Positions 7,185-14,526 of a stretch of DNA of 18,352 nt are shown piece after piece. The stretch is from DIGJ01 sp036658435 (lineage in GTDB: Bacteria > Bacillota > Clostridia > Lachnospirales > Lachnospiraceae). Positions within the stretch are counted from its first letter, which is position 1; every line of letters begins with the position of its first letter. The notes beneath the pieces were generated by a model. It was not told the origin of the DNA. It did not search any database and was given only the letters and a program-made list of their open reading frames with translations. The stretch covers positions 1 through 18,352 of the forward strand of contig JAVXEO010000048.1 of assembly GCA_036658435.1 (NCBI GenBank), written 5' to 3'. The translations under genes and the position numbers were made by a program.

Positions 7185-7964
7185 GTGAAAAAATATATTG
7201 ATAATTTTAATAAATATAGATACCTTCTATATGAGTTGGTAAAAAAAGGAATTGTATTAAAATATAGAAGGTCTTATCTAGGAATCTTATGGACACTTTT
7301 GGAACCATTGCTTACTATGATGGTTTTAACGGTTGTATTTAGCGGATGGTATGGAAAATCAGACCAGTCATTTCCTGTGTATGTCTTAACCGGAAGACTG
7401 ATCTACTCTTTCTTTTCCACGGCAACCAAGTCCGCTATGAAATCGGTGCAAAACAATGCTAAGATGATGAAAAAAGTATATGTGCCAAAATACATATATC
7501 CATTATCCGGAGTAATTTATAACTATATCATTTTTTTGATTTCATTAATTGTGTTGATTGGTGTTTCTGTTGTTTTAAAGGTAAAGCCTACCATTTATCT
7601 TCTTCAGGCAATTATTCCTCTTACCTTAATATTTATTATGTCACTTGGTGTAGGACTGATTCTGGCTACATTAAATGTGTTCTTTAGAGATTTGGAATAC
7701 TTGTGGAGTGTGGCACTTATGCTGATTATGTATTCCTGTGCCATTTTTTATGACCCTTCCAGATTGGTAAAAACAGGAAATGCCTGGATTTTCAAGATTA
7801 ATCCGGTATATCATATAATTGCAAATTTCCGAGAAGCTGTTTTATTTGGAGAACCTCTTAGCTTAGAATATTTGATTCCTTCGATTATTTTCAGTTTTGG
7901 AAGTTTGTTTGTGGGAATTTATATTTTCTACAAGAAACAAGATGAATTTATTTTGCACGTATAG
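7185..7964 (+). CDS. tagG: Teichoic acid ABC exporter, membrane subunit
   Basis: A 259-residue ABC-2 type permease with about six hydrophobic helices, the membrane half of the TagGH-type transporter that moves finished lipid-linked wall polymer across the membrane. The cytoplasmic N-terminal segment KYRRSYLGILWTLLEPL (26-42) and the later FFRDLEYLW (166-174) and INPVYHIIANFR (205-216) are typical of polysaccharide and teichoic-acid exporters (TagG, Wzm, RfbA). The start is GTG, with AGGAG (7173-7177) seven bases upstream. It is followed after 11 bases by its ATPase partner. The substrate is inferred from the surrounding tar/tag genes. Confidence 0.87.
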   Translation: MKKYIDNFNKYRYLLYELVKKGIVLKYRRSYLGILWTLLEPLLTMMVLTVVFSGWYGKSDQSFPVYVLTGRLIYSFFSTATKSAMKSVQNNAKMMKKVYVPKYIYPLSGVIYNYIIFLISLIVLIGVSVVLKVKPTIYLLQAIIPLTLIFIMSLGVGLILATLNVFFRDLEYLWSVALMLIMYSCAIFYDPSRLVKTGNAWIFKINPVYHIIANFREAVLFGEPLSLEYLIPSIIFSFGSLFVGIYIFYKKQDEFILHV

Positions 7965-7975
7965 GAGATTACGCT

Positions 7976-8722
7976 TTGAAAAAGAATGTAGTACTAAAGG
8001 TTGACAAGGTGGGGATTAAATTCAACCTTAGTCAGGAAAAAGTGGATAATTTAAAAGAATATGTTATTAAACTGTTGAAAAGAAAAATCACCTATGACGA
8101 ATTCTGGGCACTGAGGGATGTTTCTTTTGAAATGGAAAAGGGAGACCATATTGGTATATTAGGCTTGAATGGAGCAGGAAAGAGCACGCTTCTAAAGGTT
8201 ATATCGGGTGTTTTGAAACCAACGGAAGGTACTATCAATAAAAGAGGCAAGATTGTTCCATTGCTGGAGTTAGGGGCCGGATTTGATCCGCAGTACACAG
8301 GAAAAGAAAATATTTTTTTATATGGTGCTGTATTGGGATACTCAAAAGCTTTTATTGAAGAAAAATACAATGAAATAATTAAATTTTCAGGGTTAAAGGA
8401 ATTTATAGATGTTCCGGTGAAAAATTATTCTTCCGGCATGAAGGCAAGACTTGGTTTTTCCATAGCTACGGTTGTAGAACCTGAAATCTTGATTTTAGAT
8501 GAGGTTTTGTCAGTAGGAGATGCTAAATTTCGTAAAAAAAGTGAGCGAAAAATCATGAGTATGTTTGAAAATGAAATCAGTGTACTTTTTGTGTCCCATT
8601 CCTTGGAACAAGTACAAAGACTTTGCAATAAAGCGATTCTTTTAGAAAAAGGCAGGCTGATTGCAAAAGGCACCGTAGAAGAAGTTAGTAAAATTTACCT
8701 GGAAAAGTTGGAGCAGGAGTAA
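7976..8722 (+). CDS. tagH: Teichoic acid ABC exporter, ATP-binding subunit
   Basis: The 248-residue ATPase that powers export with TagG. It shows Walker A GLNGAGKST (63-71), the signature YSSGMKARL (151-159, the form usual in polysaccharide exporters), Walker B ILILDEVLSVGD (171-182) and the switch histidine in VSHS (His208). It lacks the long C-terminal extension of Bacillus TagH and ends soon after the nucleotide-binding domain. The leading residues (1-44) contain a helix before the core, as in other polysaccharide-export ATPases. The start is TTG, with AGGAG (7963-7967) overlapping the tagG stop codon and eight bases upstream, so the two subunits are probably translationally coupled. Confidence 0.9.
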   Translation: MKKNVVLKVDKVGIKFNLSQEKVDNLKEYVIKLLKRKITYDEFWALRDVSFEMEKGDHIGILGLNGAGKSTLLKVISGVLKPTEGTINKRGKIVPLLELGAGFDPQYTGKENIFLYGAVLGYSKAFIEEKYNEIIKFSGLKEFIDVPVKNYSSGMKARLGFSIATVVEPEILILDEVLSVGDAKFRKKSERKIMSMFENEISVLFVSHSLEQVQRLCNKAILLEKGRLIAKGTVEEVSKIYLEKLEQE

Positions 8723-8738
8723 AGAAGGGGATTAAAAT

Positions 8739-9158
8739 ATGAAAAAAGTAATTACGTATGGTACTTATGATTTGCTGCATGTTGGGCACATTAATCTTTT
8801 GAAAAGAGCAAAAGAACAAGGGGATTACTTAATTGTTGCTCTTTCTTCTGATGAATTCAATTCCCTTAAACATAAAATGGCTTACCATTCTTATGAAGAC
8901 CGAAAAGTTATTTTGGAGGCAATTAAATATGTGGATGAAGTGATACCGGAACATACATGGGAACAGAAGATTAAGGATGTGGTAGACAATCAGGTAGACA
9001 CCTTCGTTATGGGAAACGATTGGGAGGGTCAGTTTGATTTTTTGAAAGAATATTGTGAAGTAATTTATCTTCCACGTACCGATGGAATTTCAACAACAAA
9101 AATAAAGGAAGACCTTGGAAAAATAGTGGAGACAGGTAATTATGATAAAAAAAATTAA
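8739..9158 (+). CDS. tagD: Glycerol-3-phosphate cytidylyltransferase
   Basis: This 139-residue enzyme makes CDP-glycerol from CTP and sn-glycerol 3-phosphate, the donor for glycerol-phosphate units in the linkage region or main chain. It aligns from memory along nearly its full length with Bacillus TagD and Staphylococcus TarD: TYGTYDLLHVGH at 6-17 (with the HxGH nucleotidyl-transfer motif at 14-17), YHSYEDRK (49-56), MGNDWEGQFDFLKEYCEV (91-108) and RTDGISTTKIK (113-123). A modest AAGGGG lies eight bases before the ATG. The last 17 bases overlap the next gene in another frame. The call is very secure. Confidence 0.95.
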   Translation: MKKVITYGTYDLLHVGHINLLKRAKEQGDYLIVALSSDEFNSLKHKMAYHSYEDRKVILEAIKYVDEVIPEHTWEQKIKDVVDNQVDTFVMGNDWEGQFDFLKEYCEVIYLPRTDGISTTKIKEDLGKIVETGNYDKKN

Positions 9159-10323
9159 AAAAATACTGAAAAAGATAATAAAAAAAACAGCAATTATTTT
9201 ATACAATGTTATGAATCAGGTGCTGCCGGTAAGAAAAAATGTGATTGTATTTAATTGCAGTATGGGAAGAAATTATACTGGAAATTGCAGATATATTTAT
9301 GAATATATGGTGGAAAATCAAATGGATCAAAAATATCAGTGCATTTGGTTTTTTAGAGATACCAAGGTATCGATTCCGGGAAAAGCAAAAATTGTATCTT
9401 ATGCAAGACTAAAATATTTGTACTATATGGCAGTTGCCAAAGTGTGGGTCTTTGACTGTAGACAGCCCGGCTTCCTAAAAAAGAAAGAAAATGTAAGGTA
9501 TATTCAAACCTGGCATGGTACACCTTTAAAAAAATTGGCATTGGATATGGATGATGTTTTTATGGCAAAGAGCAGTTCCATTGAAAAGTACAAAGAAAAT
9601 TTTCGAAAAAATACAAGTACCTGGGATTACCTTATTTCCCAGAATCCGTATTCTAGTGAGATTTTCAAAAGATGCTTTGACTTTAAGAAAAATATGCTTG
9701 AAATTGGTTATCCAAGGAATGATATGCTGATACAAAACAACAAGGAAGAGACTATAAAAGAACTTAAAGAACAATGGGGGCTTCCGCTGGATAAGAAGAT
9801 TATTCTTTATGCACCTACATGGAGAGATGATGAATACGATGAAAAGGGACATTATAAATTTACTCCAAAGATGGATTTTGATTTATTAAAAGAGAATCTT
9901 CAAGAAGAATACATAATGATTGTAAAATATCATTACCTGATTAATGATTGTATAGATTGGACTCCCTATAAAGGGTTTATCTACCAGATTGAAGATGATA
10001 TTACAGGAATGTACCTGGTAGCCGACTGGTTAATCACGGACTATTCTTCCGTTATGTTTGATTATAGTGTGTTAAAACGACCGATCTTTTTCTATTGTTA
10101 TGATCTTGAAAAATATAAAAATCAGCTGCGGGGATTTTATTTCGACCTGCAGGAAGAAGCACCGGGTCCGATTTCTGAAACAACAGAGCAGCTCTTAAAG
10201 GATATGAAAGAGTATTCCAAAGAAAAGTATGAAGACTTGTATCAAAGCTTTGTTAAAAAGTATAATACCTGGGATGATGGAAATGCTTCAAAAAAAGTTG
10301 CGGAATTAATTGAAAGTTTCTAA
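9142..10323 (+). CDS. CDP-glycerol glycerophosphotransferase family protein (TagB/TagF-like)
   Basis: The second family member of the run, 393 residues, close to TagB/TarB primase or TarF size. Motifs are IQTWHGTPLKKLA (121-133), EIGYPRNDM (187-195), LYAPTWRDD (222-230), VKYHYL (261-266) and WLITDYSSVMFDYS (296-309). The first 20 residues alternate lysine and isoleucine/leucine and probably form an amphipathic helix that docks the enzyme on the membrane, replacing the anchored extension of the 593-residue relative. The ATG lies inside the end of tagD (17-base overlap), with GGAG at 9128-9131 as a weak ribosome site, so coupling to tagD translation is likely. Whether it primes the chain with one glycerol phosphate or polymerises cannot be decided from sequence. 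Confidence 0.85.
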   Translation: MIKKIKKILKKIIKKTAIILYNVMNQVLPVRKNVIVFNCSMGRNYTGNCRYIYEYMVENQMDQKYQCIWFFRDTKVSIPGKAKIVSYARLKYLYYMAVAKVWVFDCRQPGFLKKKENVRYIQTWHGTPLKKLALDMDDVFMAKSSSIEKYKENFRKNTSTWDYLISQNPYSSEIFKRCFDFKKNMLEIGYPRNDMLIQNNKEETIKELKEQWGLPLDKKIILYAPTWRDDEYDEKGHYKFTPKMDFDLLKENLQEEYIMIVKYHYLINDCIDWTPYKGFIYQIEDDITGMYLVADWLITDYSSVMFDYSVLKRPIFFYCYDLEKYKNQLRGFYFDLQEEAPGPISETTEQLLKDMKEYSKEKYEDLYQSFVKKYNTWDDGNASKKVAELIESF

Positions 10324-10355
10324 TGTTCCATAGAAGCACATAAAGGAGGAAACAA

Positions 10356-11138
10356 TTGGATACACAAATGATTACTCCGAAGGATATAAGAATTATTTTA
10401 CAGAGGTATCACATCGGAAAAAAACCTCTTGCAAAAGTGTTAGGCTGGGGAGAAACTACCATTATTCGCTATTTGGAGGGAGATAATCCATCTCGTGAAT
10501 ATTCAGATAAACTTTTTGAAATAAAGGATAATCCGGCTTCTTTTTACAAATTAATTTCGGCAAATTCAAATAACATTACCAAAACAGCCTATCAAAAAAG
10601 TATAAAAGCCATTTTTGAAAGGGCGGTCTTTTCAAAAACCGGAATCTTATTTTACTATTTAAAAAATTGCTGGGAGGGAGCTCTTTCAATGGAAGGGTTC
10701 CGCTGCCTGCTTTACCTTGTTCAGGGATTTCATGTGGGAATGTATGGAAAAACATTTTTTGATATGGAGTATAAAATATCTCCGGAAAAAATACCTTATT
10801 TTGAGGCAGAAAAAAATATTGATAAAAATCTTACCATTCCTCAGGAATTTCTGGAAAATCAATTGTCCCAAAAAGAACGTGAGTTGCTAAATGGTATTAT
10901 GAAAGCCGTACAGTGGTACGGCTTTCCATCATTAAAGGCATTTATACTTCAAGAAAATGATAGTCTTAAAATCTCCAGAAATAAAGAAAATGAAAGAATT
11001 GTGTCTATTGAAACACTGGAAAAACGATTTCAATGGATAATCAAAGAGTACCGAATTCTAAAACCGGATGATATCTATAAATACATAGATTTTCAATACG
11101 TACAGATACGAAAATGGAAAATGCTTTCTACCTGGTAA
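10356..11138 (+). CDS. HTH protein with Panacea (SocA-like, DUF4065-type) domain
   Basis: A 260-residue protein with two recognisable parts. Residues 9-55 form a helix-turn-helix of the type found before Panacea domains (KPLAKVLGWGETTIIRYLEG at 23-42, then NPSREYSDKL). Residues about 95-225 resemble a divergent Panacea antitoxin domain: LSMEGFRCLLYLVQGFHVG (110-128) with YGKTFFD (130-136), then LSQKERELLNGIMKAVQWYG (170-189). Panacea domains neutralise varied toxins or act as ClpX adaptors (SocA). No toxin gene adjoins. The start is TTG, with AAAGGAGGA (10342-10350) correctly placed; the ATG at 10368 would be too far away. The 32-base gap to the glycerophosphotransferase gene puts it in the teichoic-acid transcript. 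Family recognition is by eye and the function is open. Confidence 0.6.
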   Translation: MDTQMITPKDIRIILQRYHIGKKPLAKVLGWGETTIIRYLEGDNPSREYSDKLFEIKDNPASFYKLISANSNNITKTAYQKSIKAIFERAVFSKTGILFYYLKNCWEGALSMEGFRCLLYLVQGFHVGMYGKTFFDMEYKISPEKIPYFEAEKNIDKNLTIPQEFLENQLSQKERELLNGIMKAVQWYGFPSLKAFILQENDSLKISRNKENERIVSIETLEKRFQWIIKEYRILKPDDIYKYIDFQYVQIRKWKMLSTW

Positions 11139-11170
11139 GTGCAGCCCCAATGTATTTTTTCTTTGAAAGG

Positions 11171-11863
11171 CTATAATTCTTCTACAAATTCAATACCTTC
11201 AATGGTTTCTAATAAAAGACAGAGGTCGTCATGGGAAGTTTTGTACTTGGTATGAAGAGTTAGGGTTGCCCCAATGGGAGATTTGCCTATTTCATTCCCT
11301 TGGACAAGTTCCAGGTCAGAAACGTGGATGTCGTCGGCTTTTAGTGTAGTAATAACATAGCGTACCGATTTTATATCACGAAGTTCAATATAAAAGCTTG
11401 AAAAAGTAGAACTGGAATGAATAGGAACATCCAAACGGTGTAAAAAACTAGTAACGAACCAAATAAAAAATACACCCAAGATAGCAGCACTATAAAAGCC
11501 GCAGCCAATGGTTAACCCCAGACAGGCACTTGCCCAGAGAGAGGCGGCGGTGGTTAATCCTTTTACCTTATGCTGTCCGGTTACCATGATAGTACCAGCA
11601 CCGATAAAACCTACGCCGCTGATAACTTGAGCACCCATACGAGCAACATCAGTGGATAAACCTTCTTCATAAAGAAACTGGTTTGTCATCATGGCAAGTG
11701 TTGCCCCCATACACACCAGAATATGGGTTCGAAGACCGGCAGGGCGGCCTTTTCTGGCTCTTTCAAAACCAATCACACCGCCGCAAAATAAAGAGAGAAT
11801 CAAACGAAGGGCAATGGAAAAAATAGGATTACTATGTAGGAACGCTGTCAAATAGTGATACAT
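11171..11863 (-). CDS. mgtC: MgtC/SapB family membrane protein
   Basis: A 230-residue MgtC-type protein. Several helices fill residues 1-140, with the family segments IGFERARKGRPAGLRTHILV (31-50), RMGAQVISGVGFIGAG (75-90) and GLTTAASLWASACLGLTIG (102-120). Residues 151-230 form a soluble ACT-like C-terminal domain. MgtC proteins are linked to growth in low magnesium and to control of ATP synthase in pathogens; the role in this organism is not known. AAGGAG lies just upstream of the ATG on the minus strand. The gene converges on the Panacea gene with only 32 bases between, and diverges from the YcxB-like gene. Confidence 0.9.
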   Translation of the reverse strand: MYHYLTAFLHSNPIFSIALRLILSLFCGGVIGFERARKGRPAGLRTHILVCMGATLAMMTNQFLYEEGLSTDVARMGAQVISGVGFIGAGTIMVTGQHKVKGLTTAASLWASACLGLTIGCGFYSAAILGVFFIWFVTSFLHRLDVPIHSSSTFSSFYIELRDIKSVRYVITTLKADDIHVSDLELVQGNEIGKSPIGATLTLHTKYKTSHDDLCLLLETIEGIEFVEEL

Positions 11864-11901
11864 GAATATCTCCTTCTTACAAATAGTTTTAAGCTATCTT
11901 C

Positions 11902-11930
11902 ATTTTAGTATAGGAAGGGTGGACTGTAAA
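11902..11930 (-). promoter_or_regulatory. Promoter of mgtC
   Basis: On the minus strand, TTTACA (complement of 11925-11930), a 17-base spacer and TAAAAT (complement of 11902-11907) form a near-consensus promoter. The start point would lie about 30 bases before the mgtC ATG. The -35 box is 17 bases from that of the divergent promoter. Confidence 0.65.
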
Positions 11931-11947
11931 GGGATTTGTGGAGATAC

Positions 11948-11976
11948 TTTACGCATTAGAAAGAATCTGTTATAAT
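11948..11976 (+). promoter_or_regulatory. Promoter of the ycxB-tsa-rnz-ispD run
   Basis: TTTACG (11948-11953), a 17-base spacer and a perfect TATAAT (11971-11976) place the start point near 11983. That is only about eight bases before the ATG at 11991, which has no ribosome binding site, and supports use of the later start at 12042. Confidence 0.75.
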
Positions 11977-12003
11977 ATGGGTAAGAAACCATGATAAAAA
12001 TTA

Positions 12004-12021
12004 CAAGGTCTTTGGGCCTTG
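12004..12021 (+). promoter_or_regulatory. 5' leader hairpin beside the ribosome binding site
   Basis: CAAGGTC (12004-12010) pairs with GGCCTTG (12015-12021) around a TTTG loop, including one G-T pair. The stem ends directly before AAAGGAG (12022-12028). It would form about 20 bases into the transcript and could protect the message or modulate translation. It has no T-run and is not a terminator. Confidence 0.5.
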
Positions 12022-12041
12022 AAAGGAGTATAGGCATAAGG

Positions 12042-12542
12042 ATGAAAGAAGTAGAGTTTAGCACACAGGTATCAAAAAATGATTTATACCATTTTTTAAT
12101 GAGACATTTTTACACCAGCTTTTCCGGTATTTTTGGAGTGATTTTGAGCTTAGGTGCATTGATAGCTTTTTTCTTAGAATTAGGAAAAAGAGATACTTTT
12201 CAGTTATTGGTCTTATTGGTGATGGCATCTTTATTTACTGTGATACAACCATTACAAATGCGTATGAAAGCGGCACAACAGATTAAACGAAACGAAGTGT
12301 TTAAGCAGCCATTGCATTATTTGGTAGATAAAAAGGGAATTACAGTGAGTCAAAATGGAGAATCCAATACCATCGAGTGGAAGGAAATTCGTAAGGTAGT
12401 GGAGACAAAAAAAGCATTTTTTGTATATATGACCGTTATGAATGCAAATGTGATTCCAAAAGAACAAATAGGAAAAAATGTAGAAGAATTTAAGCTTCTT
12501 ATGAAAGAAAACCTGGAAAAATCTGTTTGTAAACTGCATTAA
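12042..12542 (+). CDS. YcxB-like membrane protein
   Basis: A 166-residue protein with two close hydrophobic helices (about 26-46 and 53-72), then a soluble domain with YLVDKKGITVSQNGESN (93-109) and IEWKEIRKVVETKKAFFVYM (111-130). This layout is that of the YcxB-like family of uncharacterised membrane proteins. An upstream in-frame ATG at 11991 would add 17 residues, but it has no ribosome site and sits almost on the transcription start. AAAGGAG at 12022-12028 favours 12042, although the 13-base spacing is long. It heads the tsa-rnz-tsaD-ispD run. The family match is moderate and the function is not known. Confidence 0.65.
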   Translation: MKEVEFSTQVSKNDLYHFLMRHFYTSFSGIFGVILSLGALIAFFLELGKRDTFQLLVLLVMASLFTVIQPLQMRMKAAQQIKRNEVFKQPLHYLVDKKGITVSQNGESNTIEWKEIRKVVETKKAFFVYMTVMNANVIPKEQIGKNVEEFKLLMKENLEKSVCKLH

Positions 12543-12559
12543 GGAGTATGAGAATAAGT

Positions 12560-12994
12560 ATGAGAATAGAAAGTCTTAGAGAAGAGGATACCTTTGCCTT
12601 TGGAGAGAAATTGGGAAAAAGTGCTCAAAAAGGGGATATATTTCTCTTGATTGGAGAGCTGGGGGTAGGCAAAACGGTATTTACACAAGGCTTTGCTGCG
12701 GGACTTAAAATAAAGGAACCCATAAGCAGTCCCACCTTTACGATTATTCAAGAATATGAGGATGGAAGACTTCCCTTTTATCATTTTGATGTTTATCGCA
12801 TAGGCGATCTTGAAGAGATGGAGGAAATAGGATACCAGGATTATTTTTATGGAGAAGGTGTGTGTCTCATTGAATGGGCAAATTTAATAAAGGAACTAAT
12901 ACCACAGAACGCCCAGACCGTAGAGATAAAAAAGAATTTGGAAAAAGGCTTTGATTATCGAGAAATCTTCTATATGGAAGGAGCTAGTTTTTAA
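12560..12994 (+). CDS. tsaE: tRNA t6A synthesis ATPase TsaE
   Basis: The 144-residue P-loop ATPase that works with TsaB and TsaD to install threonylcarbamoyl on A37 of tRNAs reading ANN codons. Walker A GELGVGKT (32-39), SSPTFTIIQEY (56-66), YHFDVYRIGD (74-83) and LIEWANLI (103-110) are the family signatures, and the length is normal. Two ATGs compete, at 12548 and 12560, four codons apart. The AAGGAG at 12541-12546 is only one base from the first and 13 from the second; 12560 is preferred but is not certain. It is followed by tsaB after three bases. Confidence 0.9.
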   Translation: MRIESLREEDTFAFGEKLGKSAQKGDIFLLIGELGVGKTVFTQGFAAGLKIKEPISSPTFTIIQEYEDGRLPFYHFDVYRIGDLEEMEEIGYQDYFYGEGVCLIEWANLIKELIPQNAQTVEIKKNLEKGFDYREIFYMEGASF

Positions 12995-12997
12995 AAA

Positions 12998-13711
12998 ATG
13001 AAATTATTAGGAATAGATAGTTCCGGCATTGTGGCTTCCACCGCTTTATTTTCAGATGGGGTTATGCTGGCAGAATATACTACGAACTTCAAAAAAACAC
13101 ATTCCCAGACCCTATTGCCAATGATAGAGCAGATTGTGAAAATGACAGAGACAGAACTTAAAACAATAGATGCGATTGCAGTAGCGGGTGGACCGGGTTC
13201 CTTTACCGGATTACGTATTGGATCTGCTACCGCAAAAGGATTAGCACTGGCACTAAATAAACCCATTATCTCAGTACCAACATTAGAGGGACTTGCCTAT
13301 AATTTTTTTGGATGTGAAGCTTTCATTTGCCCGATCATGGATGCAAGACGCAGCCAGGTTTATACCGGACTTTATCGGTTTGAAGGAGAAAAATTTGAGA
13401 TAATTTCAGAGCAAAAAGCAATTTCCATTGAAGAGCTTATGGAAGATTTAGAGGAAAGAAAGCAAAAGGTTATATTTCTTGGAGATGGTGTGGGAGTATA
13501 TAGAGACTTCATTGAAAAAAATATGAAGACAGAGTTTTTATTTGCACCAAAGCATTTGTTAATGCAGAGAGCCGGTGCAGTCTGCACTAGGGCAGAAGAG
13601 TTATATAAACAGGGAAAAATCGAAACCGCGGTGGAGCATAAGCCCGATTATCTAAGACTGTCACAAGCGGAAAGAGAAAGAGCAGAAAAACAACCGATAA
13701 AAAACACCTAA
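12998..13711 (+). CDS. tsaB: tRNA t6A synthesis subunit TsaB
   Basis: A 237-residue ASKHA-fold protein, the inactive partner that dimerises with TsaD in threonylcarbamoyl transfer to tRNA A37. The N-terminal MKLLGIDSSGIVASTALF and AVAGGPGSFTGLRIGSATAK (61-80) mark it as TsaB, not TsaD, since the metal-binding HxxxH of TsaD is absent. The length is typical. The ATG lies three bases after the tsaE stop; the nearest purine-rich site (GGAAGGAG, 12976-12983) is 14 bases upstream, so translational coupling to tsaE is probable. The following rimI gene is a common neighbour in Firmicutes. Confidence 0.92.
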   Translation: MKLLGIDSSGIVASTALFSDGVMLAEYTTNFKKTHSQTLLPMIEQIVKMTETELKTIDAIAVAGGPGSFTGLRIGSATAKGLALALNKPIISVPTLEGLAYNFFGCEAFICPIMDARRSQVYTGLYRFEGEKFEIISEQKAISIEELMEDLEERKQKVIFLGDGVGVYRDFIEKNMKTEFLFAPKHLLMQRAGAVCTRAEELYKQGKIETAVEHKPDYLRLSQAERERAEKQPIKNT

Positions 13712-13769
13712 AAATGTAACAAATATATCCATGGAAAATAGTTCATAAATAACGAATATAGGAGCATAT

Positions 13770-14231
13770 ATGGTATTTCGTAAAATGGAAAAAGAAGATT
13801 TGGAACAGGTTTGCAAAATCGAAAGGGATAGTTTTACCCTGCCATGGTCTTATCAAAGTTTTTCTGAATCTTTAAAAAAAGAAGCGAATCTTTATCTGGT
13901 AGCCGAAGAAAAAGAAGAAATTCTTGCATACTGTGGTGTATGGGTAGTTGCAGGAGAAGGTCAAATCAATAATATCGCTGTAAAAAAAGAAAAACAAAGT
14001 GAGGGAATAGGTAGTGCATTGCTTTGTTTTTTATTTAAGGAAGGTAAGCGGCGGCAAATTCAGCAGTTTACACTTGAAGTAAGAGAAAGCAACAAAAAAG
14101 CGATCCGGCTATATGAAAAAATGGGATTTGAGAAACTTGGTATCAGACCGGGTTTTTATGAAAGACCAAAGGAAGATGCATGGATAATGACAGTAATTAC
14201 CTCTATGAAAGATTTTGAAGAGCCTATATAA
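13770..14231 (+). CDS. rimI: Ribosomal-protein-alanine N-acetyltransferase (RimI-type GNAT)
   Basis: A 153-residue GNAT acetyltransferase. RimI acetylates the N-terminal alanine of ribosomal protein bS18. The acetyl-CoA loop is visible as KKEKQSEGIGSALL (72-85), preceded by the strand INNIAV (66-71). The later EVRESNKKAIRLYEKMGFEK (103-122) and GFYERPKEDAWIM (128-140) are typical of RimI. TAGGAG (13759-13764) lies five bases before the ATG. Its position after tsaE and tsaB is a standard Firmicutes arrangement and supports RimI over a generic acetyltransferase, although the true substrate is inferred. Confidence 0.85.
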   Translation: MVFRKMEKEDLEQVCKIERDSFTLPWSYQSFSESLKKEANLYLVAEEKEEILAYCGVWVVAGEGQINNIAVKKEKQSEGIGSALLCFLFKEGKRRQIQQFTLEVRESNKKAIRLYEKMGFEKLGIRPGFYERPKEDAWIMTVITSMKDFEEPI

Positions 14232-14279
14232 TAAAATGAGCGAAACATGTCTTTATAATTTATAACGGAGGAAAAGAAA

Positions 14280-14498
14280 ATGAATGAAGAAGTACAGTGC
14301 AATGTTTGCGGAAAAAAGATAAAAAAAGAGAATGGAATTTACAGAGAAGACTTTTTATTGGTAACAAAGGAATGGGGTTACTTTTCCGAAAAAGATATTG
14401 AAAAACATTCTTTTCGAGTATGTGAAACCTGTTATGACCAGTGGATTCGCAATTTTACGATTCCGGTAAAAAAAGAAAAAATTTCAGAGATTGTTTAA
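14280..14498 (+). CDS. Small four-cysteine putative zinc-binding protein
   Basis: A 72-residue protein with two Cys-x-x-Cys pairs, CNVCGKKI (Cys7, Cys10) and VCETCYDQW (Cys48, Cys51), spaced as in a zinc ribbon. Between them lies a charged, aromatic stretch with EDFLLVTKEWGYFSEKD (23-39), and the tail is basic (VKKEK). GGAGG at 14267-14271, eight bases before the ATG, strongly supports translation. I do not recognise a named family or function. Its place between rimI and rnz suggests a role linked to RNA or translation, but that is only guilt by association. Confidence 0.8.
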   Translation: MNEEVQCNVCGKKIKKENGIYREDFLLVTKEWGYFSEKDIEKHSFRVCETCYDQWIRNFTIPVKKEKISEIV

Positions 14499-14526
14499 AA
14501 GATAATAGAAGTAGAAAGGACACCAG

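Noticed and set aside
14231..14259. Promoter before the four-cysteine gene based on TATAAT at 14254
   Set aside because: The -35 region at the proper spacing has no resemblance to TTGACA; the TATAAT is likely chance in AT-rich DNA.
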